Shown: positions 38,108-47,622, counted from the stretch's first letter. The stretch is DNA of 64,000 nucleotides from Actibacterium sp. MT2.3-13A (GCF_018139985.1 NZ_JAGSOU010000003.1:62001-126000); one strand, 5' to 3'. A program made the numbers and translations. Notes: a model not told the origin generated them from the letters alone.

Positions 38108-39138
38108 GCCCGCGCCCGGCCGATCCCGCGCTTGAAACGGCGCTGACCCGCACCTTCGGCCTGCGCCTGCCGGTGATCGCGGGCGGGCTGATGTGGCTGT
38201 CCGATGCGCGCTATGTGGCCGCCGGCGCGCGGGCGGGCATCCTGTCCTTCCTGACGGCGGCGAGCTTTCCCGACCCCGACGATCTGCGCCGCGAGATCGC
38301 GCGCTGCCGCGACATGGCCGCGGGCCGCCCTTTCGGCGTCAATGTCTCGATGCTGCCCAAGCTCGTTCCCGGCGAAAGGACCGCCGACGTGTTCCGCCTG
38401 ATCGCGGATGCGGGTGTGCGCGTGGTCGAAACCTCGGGGCGCAACCCCGAACCCTATCTGCCGATCCTCAAGGACGCCGGGATCACCGTCATCCACAAGG
38501 TGCCCGGCGTGCGCTACGCGCTGAAGGCGCAATCGGTCGGCGTGGACATGGTGTCGATCGTGGGCGCCGAATGCGGCGGCCATCCCGGCATGGACCTGGT
38601 CGGCAGCATGGTCAATCTCGCACTGGCCGAGCGCCGGCTCGCCATCCCCTTCCTGATCGGCGGCGGCATCGGGGCGGGCAGCCAGATCGTGGCCGCGCTG
38701 GCCGCCGGGGCGGCGGGCGTTGTGATCGGCACGCGCTTCCTCGCCGCCGACGAGATCGGCGCGCATCCCGACTACAAATCCGCGATGGTCGCCGCCACCG
38801 AGCGCGACACCGCGCTGAGCATGGCCAGCCTGCGCAACACGATCCGCACCCTGCGCAACGAGACGACCGAGATCGTCGCACAGCTTGAGGCGGGGGACCC
38901 CGACATCGGGATCGAGGCGTTGATGCCCTATGTCGCGGGCGCCATCGGGCGGCGCGCCTATGAGACGGGGGATGTCTCGCGCGGGATGCTCTCGGCCGGT
39001 CAATCGTTGGGCCTGCTCGACCGCGCCGAGCCGCTGGCCGCGACGATCGCGACCCTCGAAGCGGAGGCCGCCGCCGCGCTCGCGCGCCTGCGGCCAGCCC
39101 CGGCGGCGCGCAAACCAAGGGAGGACGCGCATCCATGA
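38104..39138 (+). CDS. Nitronate monooxygenase-family flavoprotein
   Basis: 344-residue TIM-barrel FMN protein. Signatures are LRLPVIAGGLMWLS, GVNVSML, VSIVGAECGGHPG with the active-site His, and PFLIGGGIGAGSQIVAALAAGAAGVVIGTRFLA. The fold is shared by nitronate monooxygenases and FabK-type enoyl reductases. Inside a CoA-ester operon with no nitro-compound genes, a role on an unsaturated CoA ester is a reasonable guess. Overlaps both neighbours by ATGA. Confidence 0.82.
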   Translation: MSPRPADPALETALTRTFGLRLPVIAGGLMWLSDARYVAAGARAGILSFLTAASFPDPDDLRREIARCRDMAAGRPFGVNVSMLPKLVPGERTADVFRLIADAGVRVVETSGRNPEPYLPILKDAGITVIHKVPGVRYALKAQSVGVDMVSIVGAECGGHPGMDLVGSMVNLALAERRLAIPFLIGGGIGAGSQIVAALAAGAAGVVIGTRFLAADEIGAHPDYKSAMVAATERDTALSMASLRNTIRTLRNETTEIVAQLEAGDPDIGIEALMPYVAGAIGRRAYETGDVSRGMLSAGQSLGLLDRAEPLAATIATLEAEAAAALARLRPAPAARKPREDAHP

Positions 39139-40667
39139 CAGACAGTCCCATGAACCGGATACACCAGATGCTCGCCGCGCATGTGGCCACGCGCCCCGAT
39201 GCGCCCGCGGTCATCGACAGCGACGGTCGCGCGGTCGGCTGGCGCGACCTTGACGCGCGGATCGACGAGGCCGCCGACATGCTGCGCGCCCGCGGCGTGG
39301 GGCCGGGCGACCGCGTGCTGCTGGTGGCCGAGAACTGCCTCGCGGTGGCGGTGCTGATCTTCGCGGCCAGCCGTCTCGATGCCTGGGCGGTGCCGGTGAA
39401 CGCGCGGATGGCCGGCGCCGAGATCGCGCGGATCGGGGCCCATGCCGCGCCGCGGCTGGCCCTCTACACCGCCCATGTCTCGAACGAGGCGGCCGCCCAT
39501 GCCGACGCGGCCGGGGCCGCGCCGCTTGAGACCGGCTTCGGCGCGCTGCGCGTCGCGGCCTTCGCGGCGGACGCGCCCGAGCCGGTGGCGCCGGGCCCGG
39601 ATCAGGTGGCGGTGGTGCTTTATACCACCGGCACGACCGGGCAGCCCAAGGGCGTGATGCTGACCCATGCCAACCTGATGTTCGCGGCACGCGCGTCGGC
39701 CGATCTGCGCCGGCTGACCCCCGAAGACCGCGTCTACGGCGCGCTGCCGCTGACCCATGTCTTCGGTCTCGCCTCGATGCTGATGGCCTCGGCGCTTGTC
39801 GGCTGCACGGTGCAGCTGGCCACCCGGTTCAGCGCCGGGGCGCTGTTCGCCGCGCTGCGGGACGGCGCGACGGTGGTGCCCGCGGTGCCCCAGATGCACG
39901 CGCTGCTGATGGCCTATGCCGCCGAGCACGGGCACGAAAGGCTGGGGTCCGCGCAGCTGCGCTACGTCTCCTCGGGGGCCGCGCCGCTCGACCCGACATG
40001 GAAGCGCAAGGCCGAGGCGTTCTACGGCGTGGCGCTGCAGAACGGCTATGGCATGACCGAGAGCACCGCCGGGATCTGCGGCACGCGCAACCCGATCGGC
40101 AGCCCCGACATCAGCGTCGGGCCGCCGCTTCCGGGCGTCGAGGTCAGGCTCGATATCTCGGCCGGCCACGAGGACGGCGTGGGCGAGGTCCTGACCCGCG
40201 GCCCGCATGTGATGAAGGGCTATTTCCGCAATCCCGAGGCGACCGCCGAGGCGATGACCCGGGACGGCTATCTGCGCACCGGCGATCTCGGCCGGATCGA
40301 CGCGGAGGGGCGGGTCCATATCGTCGGGCGCAGCAAGGAGTTGATCATCCGCTCGGGCTTCAACGTCTACCCGCCCGAGGTCGAGGCGGCGCTGAACGAC
40401 CACCCGGCGGTGGTGCAATCCGCCGTGATCGGCCGCCCCGCCGAGGGCGGCAACGAGGATGTGCTGGCCTTCGTGCAATGCGCCCGCCCCGGCGCGGTCG
40501 ACGCGGCGACGCTCAAGGCTTTCGTGGCCGGGCGGCTCACCGCCTACAAACGGCCCTCGCATATCGTGATCGCCGATGCGCTGCCGGCGGCGGCGACCGG
40601 AAAGATCCTTAAAAATCGCCTGCTCGACCATTTCGCGGCCGAACTGGCGGCACTTGACGCGAGCTGA
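39135..40667 (+). CDS. Acyl-CoA synthetase (AMP-forming), PimA-like
   Basis: 510-residue class I adenylate-forming ligase. P-loop-like VVLYTTGTTGQPKGVMLTH near residue 160, NGYGMTES, YLRTGDLGRIDAEG, and the C-terminal catalytic lysine in ATGKILKNRL. It should activate the carboxylic acid imported by the TRAP system. Last gene of the operon, overlapping the previous stop (ATGA). Substrate not readable from sequence. Confidence 0.87.
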   Translation: MTDSPMNRIHQMLAAHVATRPDAPAVIDSDGRAVGWRDLDARIDEAADMLRARGVGPGDRVLLVAENCLAVAVLIFAASRLDAWAVPVNARMAGAEIARIGAHAAPRLALYTAHVSNEAAAHADAAGAAPLETGFGALRVAAFAADAPEPVAPGPDQVAVVLYTTGTTGQPKGVMLTHANLMFAARASADLRRLTPEDRVYGALPLTHVFGLASMLMASALVGCTVQLATRFSAGALFAALRDGATVVPAVPQMHALLMAYAAEHGHERLGSAQLRYVSSGAAPLDPTWKRKAEAFYGVALQNGYGMTESTAGICGTRNPIGSPDISVGPPLPGVEVRLDISAGHEDGVGEVLTRGPHVMKGYFRNPEATAEAMTRDGYLRTGDLGRIDAEGRVHIVGRSKELIIRSGFNVYPPEVEAALNDHPAVVQSAVIGRPAEGGNEDVLAFVQCARPGAVDAATLKAFVAGRLTAYKRPSHIVIADALPAAATGKILKNRLLDHFAAELAALDAS

Positions 40668-40673
40668 GCCGGC

Positions 40674-40700
40674 CCGTCGGGTGCGCCGCGCCCCCGACGG
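40674..40700 (+). terminator. Hairpin after the CoA operon
   Basis: CCGTCGGG (40674-40681) and CCCGACGG (40693-40700) pair perfectly with an 11-base loop, seven bases after the stop codon. No T-run follows, so termination is plausible but not certain. Confidence 0.45.
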
Positions 40701-40821
40701 AGAGCCCTACGGCCGGCGACGCCCCCGGCCATTCCGAATGACGCGAGGTCTTGGCGGCGTCCGCAACCGGCTTGCGCCGGCTTCGGCGCGCGCGCGATTC
40801 CTGAAAAGGTGACAAAAAGAA

Positions 40822-40839
40822 TCGGATAGACATATCCGA
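40822..40839. promoter_or_regulatory. 18-base palindrome upstream of the imelysin cluster
   Basis: TCGGATA (40822-40828) and TATCCGA (40833-40839) flank GACA with no mismatch. It lies 93 bases before the first imelysin gene in the only long gap of the region (40668-40932), which otherwise shows just the hairpin above and an AT-richer stretch. It is a candidate operator for a metal-responsive regulator; the regulator is not in the window. Confidence 0.45.
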
Positions 40840-40932
40840 CGGAAATGCTTAGGAATGCCGCGCCGGCGGAAACGGGTGCCCACGCCGGCAGTCCGAAGAC
40901 CTCCGCATCCGACACCGACAGGGATGAGCTAC

Positions 40933-42192
40933 ATGAAATACCTCCTTTCCACTGCGGCCTGCGCCCTGGCCCTGGCCGTATCCCCGGCCTTTGCCGACCG
41001 GGCCGCGGTCCTCGACACCTATGCCGACATCGCCGAAGCGGCCTATGCCGACAGCCTTTCTCAGGCCGAGGCGTTGCGCGCGGCCGTGGCGGCGCTGGTC
41101 GCCGAGCCCTCGCCGGAGACGCTGCAGGCCGCCCGCGCCGCCTGGCGCGCCGCCCGCATGCCCTATCAGCAGACCGAGGTCTTCCGTTTCGGCAATGCCA
41201 TCGTGGACGACTGGGAGGGCAGGGTGAATGCCTGGCCGCTGGACGAGGGGCTGATCGACTATGTCGATGCCGCCTACGGCGGGCCCACCGACGCGAACGA
41301 ACTGGCGGCGCTGAACGTGATCGCCAATCCCCGGCCGGTGATCGCGGGGGTCGAGGTGGACGCGACCCGGATCACGCCCAAACTGATCGCCGGGACGCTG
41401 AACGAGGCGGACGGGATCGAGACCAACGTGGCGCGCGGCTATCACGCGATCGAGTTCCTGCTCTGGGGGCAGGACCTGAACGGCACCGGCCCCGGCGCGG
41501 GCGCGCGCGCCCATACCGATTTCGTGGCGGGCGAGGGCTGCACCGGCGGCCATTGCGACCGGCGCGCCGACTACCTGCTGGCCGCGACCGGGCTTCTGGT
41601 TGCGGATCTCGAGGAGATGGCGGCCAACTGGGTCGAGGGCGGGGCCGCGCGCGCCGCCGTCATGGCCGATGAGGACGCGGGCCTCGTGGCGATCCTCACC
41701 GGCATGGGCAGCCTGTCCTACGGCGAGCAGGCGGGCGAACGGATGCGGCTTGGCCTGATGCTGAACGACCCGGAGGAAGAGCACGATTGTTTCTCCGACA
41801 ACACCCACATGAGCCACTATTACGACGGGCTTGGCATCCAGAACGTCTATCTCGGCCGCTACATCCGCACCGACGGCCGCGTGGTCGAGGGGCCGTCGCT
41901 GGCCGAGCTGGTGGCCGAGGCCGACCCCTCGCTCGACGCCGAGATGCGCGCCAAGCTCGACGCCACGATGGCGGCGCTTGGCGCGATCGTGACGGCGGCC
42001 GAGGGCGGCTTCGCCTATGACATGATGCTCGAACGCGGCAACGCCGAGGGCGAGGCCCTGATCATGGCGGGCGTGAACGGCCTGATCGACCAGACCCGCA
42101 GCATCGAACGGATCGTGACCGCGCTTGGGCTTGACCGGATCGCGTTCGAGGGGTCGGACAGCCTCGACGCCCCCGGCGCGGTGTTCGAGTAG
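40933..42192 (+). CDS. Imelysin-family periplasmic iron-linked protein (IrpA/ICMP-like)
   Basis: 419 residues with a signal peptide ending VSPAFA. Imelysin (M75-like) helical-bundle protein. The family GxHxxE motif is intact: GYHAIE at residues 169-174 of this start. A second block, DCFSDNTHMSHYYDGLGIQN, is typical of IrpA-type proteins. Such proteins are periplasmic or outer-membrane iron-uptake components. ATG 40933 is used because it starts the signal peptide; ATG 40924 is possible. It leads a four-gene cluster. Confidence 0.88.
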   Translation: MKYLLSTAACALALAVSPAFADRAAVLDTYADIAEAAYADSLSQAEALRAAVAALVAEPSPETLQAARAAWRAARMPYQQTEVFRFGNAIVDDWEGRVNAWPLDEGLIDYVDAAYGGPTDANELAALNVIANPRPVIAGVEVDATRITPKLIAGTLNEADGIETNVARGYHAIEFLLWGQDLNGTGPGAGARAHTDFVAGEGCTGGHCDRRADYLLAATGLLVADLEEMAANWVEGGAARAAVMADEDAGLVAILTGMGSLSYGEQAGERMRLGLMLNDPEEEHDCFSDNTHMSHYYDGLGIQNVYLGRYIRTDGRVVEGPSLAELVAEADPSLDAEMRAKLDATMAALGAIVTAAEGGFAYDMMLERGNAEGEALIMAGVNGLIDQTRSIERIVTALGLDRIAFEGSDSLDAPGAVFE

Positions 42193-42201
42193 GGGGCCGG
42201 G

Positions 42202-43752
42202 ATGAAAAATGCTATGCACTGCGTTCGGCAGGCCGCGCGCCCGATCGGGATAGGGGGCGCGGCGGCGGCCTGGCTCCTCGCCGCTCCGGCCGGGGCGGGA
42301 CCGCTGGACGAGCCGCACCTGGCCGTCGTTCCGCGCACGCCCGAGGAGGCCGCGCGGGTAGCCGCCGTCAGCGCGCCTGCGGCCGGCTTCGCCGCGCCCG
42401 AGCGCTTCGAGGCGCTGCCGGGCGGCGCAGCCACGGTGCGGGCGCGGCGCAACGCCGACGCCTTCTCGCAGCCCTCGGGCAACATGAGCTTTGCGCGCGA
42501 GCTCGATTTCAAGGTCGGCAACGGGCTATTCCGCAAGATCTGGGTTTCCGCCCCCTCGTCGACCGGGGCCTCGGACGGGCTCGGCCCGCTGTATAACGCG
42601 CGCGGCTGCCAGAACTGCCACATCAAGGACGGGCGCGGTAATGCGCCGGACGGGCCGGAGGACAACGCCGTGTCGATGTTCCTGCGGGTCTCGATCCCGG
42701 CCGGGCAGGCCATGGCCGGGATCGAGGACTGGATCGCCACCGCGCCCGATCCGGTCTACGGCACCCAGCTTCAGGATTTCGGGACGCCGGGCCAGAAGGC
42801 CGAATACCGCCTCGATATCGCCTATGAGGAGATCGAGGTGCCGCTTTCCGGCGGCGAGGTGGCGGCGCTGCGCCGCCCGACATACCGCGCCGCGGACCTC
42901 GGATACGGGCCGCTGCACCCCGAGGCGATGCTCTCGCCCCGCGTCGCGCCGCAGATGATCGGGCTGGGGCTGCTGGAAGCGGTCCCTGCCGCCGATATCC
43001 TCGCGCTGGCCGACCCCGAGGATGCAGATGGCGACGGCATCTCGGGCCGCCCCAACATCGTGCCGTCGGTCGAGTTCGGCCAGCCGATGCTGGGCCGGTT
43101 CGGCCACAAGGCGGGCACGCCCACGGTGCGCGAGCAATCCGCCGCCGCCTTTGCGGGTGATATCGGGATCTCGACCCCCCTCTTCCCGGCGCCCTGGGGC
43201 GCGTGCACCGAGGCCCAGGCCGGTTGCCGCGACGCCCCGCATGGCGGAGATCCGGCGCAGGGCGGGCTGGAGGTGGATGCCGGGGGGCTGGATCTGGTGA
43301 CCTTCTACAGCCGCAACCTTGCCGTCCCCGCGCGGCGGGACGAGGGCGCGCCGGAGGTCCTGCGCGGCAAGGCGCTGTTCCACGCCACCGGCTGCGCCTC
43401 CTGCCACAACCCGAAATTCGTCACCCACCGCCTGGCCGATCGCCCCGAGCAGAGTTTCCAGCTGATCTGGCCCTATACCGACCTGCTGTTGCACGACATG
43501 GGCGAGGGGCTGGCCGACCATCGCCCCGAGGGCCGCGCCACGGGCACCGAATGGCGCACCGCGCCACTCTGGGGCATCGGTCTCACCGAACAGGTCAGCG
43601 GGCAGGCCCAGTTCCTGCACGACGGCCGGGCGCGGTCGCTGCTGGAGGCGGTGCTCTGGCATGGCGGCGAGGCGCAGGCCGCGCGCGACAGTGTCGTCGC
43701 CATGCCCAGGGCCGACCGCGCCGCCCTGATCCGTTTCCTGGAGAGCCTCTGA
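42202..43752 (+). CDS. Di-heme oxidoreductase (DUF1111 family), periplasmic cytochrome c
   Basis: 516 residues with an N-terminal signal (AAAAWLLAAPAGAG). Two CXXCH heme sites: GCQNCH (C136, C139, H140) and GCASCH (C398, C401, H402), plus a calcium-like acidic loop DPEDADGDGISGR. DUF1111 proteins resemble MauG/cytochrome c peroxidases and are conserved beside imelysins, where a role in iron oxidation or reduction during uptake is suspected. ATG 42202 follows GGGGGCCGGG. Stop overlaps the next start (TGATG). Confidence 0.88.
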   Translation: MKNAMHCVRQAARPIGIGGAAAAWLLAAPAGAGPLDEPHLAVVPRTPEEAARVAAVSAPAAGFAAPERFEALPGGAATVRARRNADAFSQPSGNMSFARELDFKVGNGLFRKIWVSAPSSTGASDGLGPLYNARGCQNCHIKDGRGNAPDGPEDNAVSMFLRVSIPAGQAMAGIEDWIATAPDPVYGTQLQDFGTPGQKAEYRLDIAYEEIEVPLSGGEVAALRRPTYRAADLGYGPLHPEAMLSPRVAPQMIGLGLLEAVPAADILALADPEDADGDGISGRPNIVPSVEFGQPMLGRFGHKAGTPTVREQSAAAFAGDIGISTPLFPAPWGACTEAQAGCRDAPHGGDPAQGGLEVDAGGLDLVTFYSRNLAVPARRDEGAPEVLRGKALFHATGCASCHNPKFVTHRLADRPEQSFQLIWPYTDLLLHDMGEGLADHRPEGRATGTEWRTAPLWGIGLTEQVSGQAQFLHDGRARSLLEAVLWHGGEAQAARDSVVAMPRADRAALIRFLESL

Positions 43753-44735
43753 TGCGACTTGCCCTCTGCCTCTGCGCCGCCCTCGCCGCGTCCCCCGCCG
43801 CCGCCGGGGTCGAGGAGGCGCTTGCCGGGCCCATCCTGCCCGGTCTCGCCGCCTTCGCCGGCGCCGCCGAAGACCTGGCCGAAGCCGCCCGCGCCGATTG
43901 CCGGGCCGATGCGCTGGCCCCGGACTACCACGCCGCCTTCGATGCCTGGATGGCGGTCGGTGACATCCGCCTCGGTCCGTCCGAGACCGGCGCGCTTGCC
44001 ATCGCCTTCTGGCCCGACGACCGCGGCTTCACCGCACGCACGCTGAACAGCCTGATCGCCCAGCAGGACCCCGTGGCCGACGATGCCGCTGCCTTCGCGG
44101 AGGTGTCCATCGCGGCGCGCGGGCTGTTCGCCCTCGACATGCTGCTCTTTGACGAAACGCTCTCCGCCTACGGGCCCGACGACTACGCCTGCCGACTGGT
44201 CCGCGCCCTGACCGCCGATCTCGCGGGCCAGGCCGGCGCGCTGGAGGCGGCTTGGCGCGAGAGCTTCGCGCAGAGCTTGCGGACGGCGGGCGCGGCCGGG
44301 AACGCCACCTTCCTCTCACCGGATGAGGCGGTGCGCGCCCTCTATACCCAGATCCTTTCCGGCCTCGAATTCACCGCCGACAGCCGGATCGGCCGCCCGA
44401 TGGGCAGCTTCGCGCGCCCGCGCCCGAAACGCGCCGAGGCGTGGCGCTCGGGCCGCAGCCTGCGCAATGTCCTGGCCTCGGTCGAGGCCTCGGCCGCGCT
44501 TGCGCGCGCGCTGGCGGGCCGCGACCTGCCCGAGACCGACGCCGCGCTGGCGCGGGTGCGCGTCGCGGCCGGACGCATCGGCGACCCGGGTTTTCAGGAC
44601 CTGGCCGATCCCGCCGCGCGCCTGAAGGCAGAGATCCTCCAGCAGGAGGTGCGCGGCGTGAAGGCCGCGATCGAGGCCGAGCTGGGCGCGCAGCTGGGCA
44701 TCGCGCCGGGTTTCAACGCACAGGACGGAGATTGA
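43752..44735 (+). CDS. Second imelysin-family protein with degenerate metal motif
   Basis: 327 residues, signal peptide MRLALCLCAALAASPAAAG. Imelysin-like helical protein of the shorter group. Where the first imelysin has GYHAIE, this one reads GLFALD (residues 124-129): the histidine is lost and Glu becomes Asp. It therefore probably does not bind iron the same way and may be structural or act on heme or partner protein. The frame extends upstream to 43203 but that overlaps the di-heme gene. Confidence 0.82.
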   Translation: MRLALCLCAALAASPAAAGVEEALAGPILPGLAAFAGAAEDLAEAARADCRADALAPDYHAAFDAWMAVGDIRLGPSETGALAIAFWPDDRGFTARTLNSLIAQQDPVADDAAAFAEVSIAARGLFALDMLLFDETLSAYGPDDYACRLVRALTADLAGQAGALEAAWRESFAQSLRTAGAAGNATFLSPDEAVRALYTQILSGLEFTADSRIGRPMGSFARPRPKRAEAWRSGRSLRNVLASVEASAALARALAGRDLPETDAALARVRVAAGRIGDPGFQDLADPAARLKAEILQQEVRGVKAAIEAELGAQLGIAPGFNAQDGD

Positions 44736-44736
44736 C

Positions 44737-45816
44737 ATGACCACAAGACGCCACTTCCTCGCCGGCCTCGTCGCCGCCTCTGCCGCGCCGCGCCTGGGCT
44801 GGGCGGCGGTGGGCAGCCCCGCCTATCTCGCCGCCGCGCGCGCGCCTGATGGCACCTTCGCGCTGCACGGGCTCGACGCGTCCGGGCGCGAGACATTTCG
44901 CGTTGCGCTGCCCGCGCGGGGCCATGCCGCCGCCGCGCATCCCGCCCGCGCCGAGGCCATAGCCTTCGCCCGCCGGCCCGGCCATTTCGCGCTGGCGATC
45001 GACTGCGCGACCGGCGCCGTGATCCGCCGCCTCGCCCCGCCCGAGGGGCGGCAGTTCAACGGCCACGGGGTCTTTTCGGCCGATGGCGCGGTGCTGTTCA
45101 CCTCCGAGCAACGCGCCGAAGACAGCGCCGGGCGCATCGGCCTGTGGGACGTGGCGGCGGGCTATGCGCGCATCGGCGAATTCGACACGCGCGGCATCGG
45201 CCCGCATGACCTGCGCCTGATGCCGGACGGCGAGACGCTGGTGGTGGCCAATGGCGGCATCGCAACCGACCCGGAGGACCGCACCAAGCTGAACCTCGAC
45301 ACGATGGCGCCCAACCTCGCCTATCTCGGCGCTGGCGGTGATCTGGCCGAGCTGGTCACGCTGGCGCCCGAACTTGCCCAGAACTCGATCCGCCATCTCG
45401 CGATCCGCGACGACGGGCTCGTCGCCTTCGCGATGCAATGGCAGGGCGCGGCAGGCGCCGCGACGCCGCTTGTCGGGCTGCACCGGAGGGGGGCGCCGGT
45501 CACACTTGCCGCCGCGCCGCTGGCCGAGCAGCTGCTGATGCAGGGCTACGCAGGCAGCATCGCCTTCAACGGCTCCGGCGCCGAGGTGGCCATTACCTCG
45601 CCCCGTGGCGGACGGCTTCACCGTTTCGACGCGAAGGGGAATTTCGTCGCTGCGCTGTCGCGCGTAGAGATCTGCGGCCTCGCCCGTCACCCCGACGGGT
45701 TGCTCGCCAGCGACGGCCTTGGCGGGCTGATCCTGGTCGGCGCGGGCGGACCGAGGGCGCTGTCCAAGACGGCAAGCGCCTGGGACAACCATCTCGTGCC
45801 GCTGCCCCGGCCCTAG
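44737..45816 (+). CDS. DUF1513 protein, Tat-exported beta-propeller-like
   Basis: 359 residues. The N-terminus MTTRRHFLAGLVAASAAPRL is a twin-arginine signal, so it is exported folded. The rest has repeated blade-like segments (GHGVFSADGAVLFTSEQ, GPHDLRLMPDGETLVVANGG, LAGLARHPDG-type), consistent with a propeller. DUF1513 genes commonly close imelysin/di-heme clusters, where the function is unknown. It starts one base after the second imelysin. Confidence 0.8.
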   Translation: MTTRRHFLAGLVAASAAPRLGWAAVGSPAYLAAARAPDGTFALHGLDASGRETFRVALPARGHAAAAHPARAEAIAFARRPGHFALAIDCATGAVIRRLAPPEGRQFNGHGVFSADGAVLFTSEQRAEDSAGRIGLWDVAAGYARIGEFDTRGIGPHDLRLMPDGETLVVANGGIATDPEDRTKLNLDTMAPNLAYLGAGGDLAELVTLAPELAQNSIRHLAIRDDGLVAFAMQWQGAAGAATPLVGLHRRGAPVTLAAAPLAEQLLMQGYAGSIAFNGSGAEVAITSPRGGRLHRFDAKGNFVAALSRVEICGLARHPDGLLASDGLGGLILVGAGGPRALSKTASAWDNHLVPLPRP

Positions 45817-45932
45817 GGGCAGCCCTCCGCGCCGCCGTCCCGCAGGCGCCCGCCGCGATGTGGCCTTTTCGTCCTCTCCGGCGCGCAAAAGCCTCCTTCC
45901 AATGGACCAAGGGGCTGTCATGCATTAGCAAT

Positions 45933-46012
45933 TTGCCTGAACCGCCCAGCCGGCGCGACGCGAAGGCGCGGCTCCGGCAAACCGGCGACGGACCCGCAGG
46001 ATGTTCAGGCAA
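45933..46012. repeat. Distant inverted repeat upstream of matB
   Basis: TTGCCTGAAC (45933-45942) and GTTCAGGCAA (46003-46012) are exact reverse complements, 60 bases apart; the second ends 17 bases before matB. Two operator half-sites spanning the promoter (looping) or one long stem are both possible. Confidence 0.5.
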
Positions 46013-46029
46013 GAGGGATCGGACGACGC

Positions 46030-47538
46030 ATGACCAACCCGCTCTACGAAGCGCTGCTCGGCCAGCATGAAGGCAAGGACACCGCGTTCCTGCACCTGCC
46101 CGGGGGCGCGACCCTGACCCATGCCGATTTCATCGCCCGGGCCGACCGCTTCGCCAATGCGCTCACCGCGCGCGGCATCGCGCCGGGCGACCGGCTGGCG
46201 GTGCAACTGACCAAATCGGCGGATGCGCTGGCGCTTTATGCCGGCTGCATCAAGGCCGGCATCGTCTTCCTGCCGCTCAACACCGCCTACACGGCGTCCG
46301 AGCTCGACTATTTCATCTCCAACAGCGGTGCGGCGCTGTTCGTGTGCGATCCCGCGTCCGAGGCCGCGCTGACCCCGGCCGCCGCGGCGCAGGGGATCTC
46401 CGTCATGACGCTCGGCACGGCGGGCGAGGGCAGCCTTGCCGCCGCCGCCGACGCGGCCGGCCCGCGCTTCGCCCCGGTGCCGCGCGGGCCGGACGACCTC
46501 GCGGCGCTGCTTTACACCTCGGGGACGACGGGGCGGTCGAAGGGCGCGATGCTGACGCAGGAGAACCTGCTGTCGAACGCCCGCGCGCTGCTCGACTGCT
46601 GGCGTTTCACCGCTGATGACGTGCTGCTGCACGCGCTGCCGATCTTTCACGCGCACGGGCTGTTCGTGGCGACCAACCTGACGCTGCTGGCGGGAGGCGC
46701 GATGATCTTCCTGCCGAAATTCGATGTCGAGGCCGTGCTGGCCGAACTGCCGAAGGCCACCTCGATGATGGGGGTGCCGACCTTCTATACCCGGCTACTC
46801 GACGAGCCGCGCTTCACCCGCGACCTTGTGCGCCACATGCGTCTCTTCATCTCCGGCTCGGCGCCGCTGCTCGCGGAAACCCATGCCCGCTTCGAGGAAC
46901 GCACCGGCCACCGCATCCTTGAGCGTTACGGCATGACCGAGACCTCGATGAACACCTCGAACCCCTATGAAGGCGCGCGGCGCGCGGGCACCGTGGGCTT
47001 TCCGCTGCCCGGGGTCGAGATCCGCGTGGCCGACGGCGAAAAGGCACTGCCCGCGGGCGAGATCGGCACCGTCGAGGTGCGCGGGCCCAACGTCTTCAAG
47101 GGCTACTGGCAGATGCCCGAAAAGACCGCCGAGGAGATGCGCGCCGACGGCTTCTTCATCACCGGCGATCTGGGCCTGATCGACGAAGACGGCTACCTGC
47201 ACATCGTCGGGCGCGGCAAGGACCTGGTCATCTCGGGCGGCTACAACATCTACCCCAAGGAGGTCGAGCTGCTGCTCGACGAACAGCCCGGCGTGCTGGA
47301 AAGCGCCGTCATCGGGGCCCCGCATCCCGATTTCGGCGAGAGCGTGGTCGCCATCCTGGTGCCCGAGGCCGGGGCCGCGATCGACCTCGATGCGGTGCGC
47401 GCGGCGGTGGGCGAAAAACTCGCCCGGTTCAAACAGCCGCGCCATTACGCGGTGATCGACGCGCTGCCGCGCAACACCATGGGCAAGGTGCAGAAGAACA
47501 TCCTCCGCGAACGGTACAAACACGTCTTCGCCGGCTGA
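46030..47538 (+). CDS. matB: Malonyl-CoA synthetase MatB
   Basis: 502-residue AMP-forming ligase that converts malonate plus CoA and ATP to malonyl-CoA. Motifs: ALLYTSGTTGRSKGAMLTQ near residue 160, HALPIFHAHGLFVATN, ERYGMTETSMNTSNPYEG (the MatB-type substrate-pocket region), and the catalytic lysine in MGKVQKNILRERYKHVF. It stands alone between an iron cluster and a convergent operon. MatB identity rests on the RYGMTETSMNTSNPY block; methylmalonate is a possible extra substrate. Confidence 0.88.
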   Translation: MTNPLYEALLGQHEGKDTAFLHLPGGATLTHADFIARADRFANALTARGIAPGDRLAVQLTKSADALALYAGCIKAGIVFLPLNTAYTASELDYFISNSGAALFVCDPASEAALTPAAAAQGISVMTLGTAGEGSLAAAADAAGPRFAPVPRGPDDLAALLYTSGTTGRSKGAMLTQENLLSNARALLDCWRFTADDVLLHALPIFHAHGLFVATNLTLLAGGAMIFLPKFDVEAVLAELPKATSMMGVPTFYTRLLDEPRFTRDLVRHMRLFISGSAPLLAETHARFEERTGHRILERYGMTETSMNTSNPYEGARRAGTVGFPLPGVEIRVADGEKALPAGEIGTVEVRGPNVFKGYWQMPEKTAEEMRADGFFITGDLGLIDEDGYLHIVGRGKDLVISGGYNIYPKEVELLLDEQPGVLESAVIGAPHPDFGESVVAILVPEAGAAIDLDAVRAAVGEKLARFKQPRHYAVIDALPRNTMGKVQKNILRERYKHVFAG

Positions 47539-47580
47539 CCTCGGCTGCCGGGCATCCCGGGCCGGAATAACGCAACATCC

Positions 47581-47612
47581 TTCTTCTGGCCCAAAATATC
47601 CCCGCCGGAGGC
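47581..47612 (-). repeat. Intergenic motif, copy 3
   Basis: On the minus strand: GCCTCCGGC, then GGGGATATTTTGGGCCAGAA and GAA. It differs from copy 1 (5095-5126) by a single base in the shared core. It lies in the 151-base convergent gap after matB. Confidence 0.6.
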
Positions 47613-47622
47613 ATCCCGAGCT

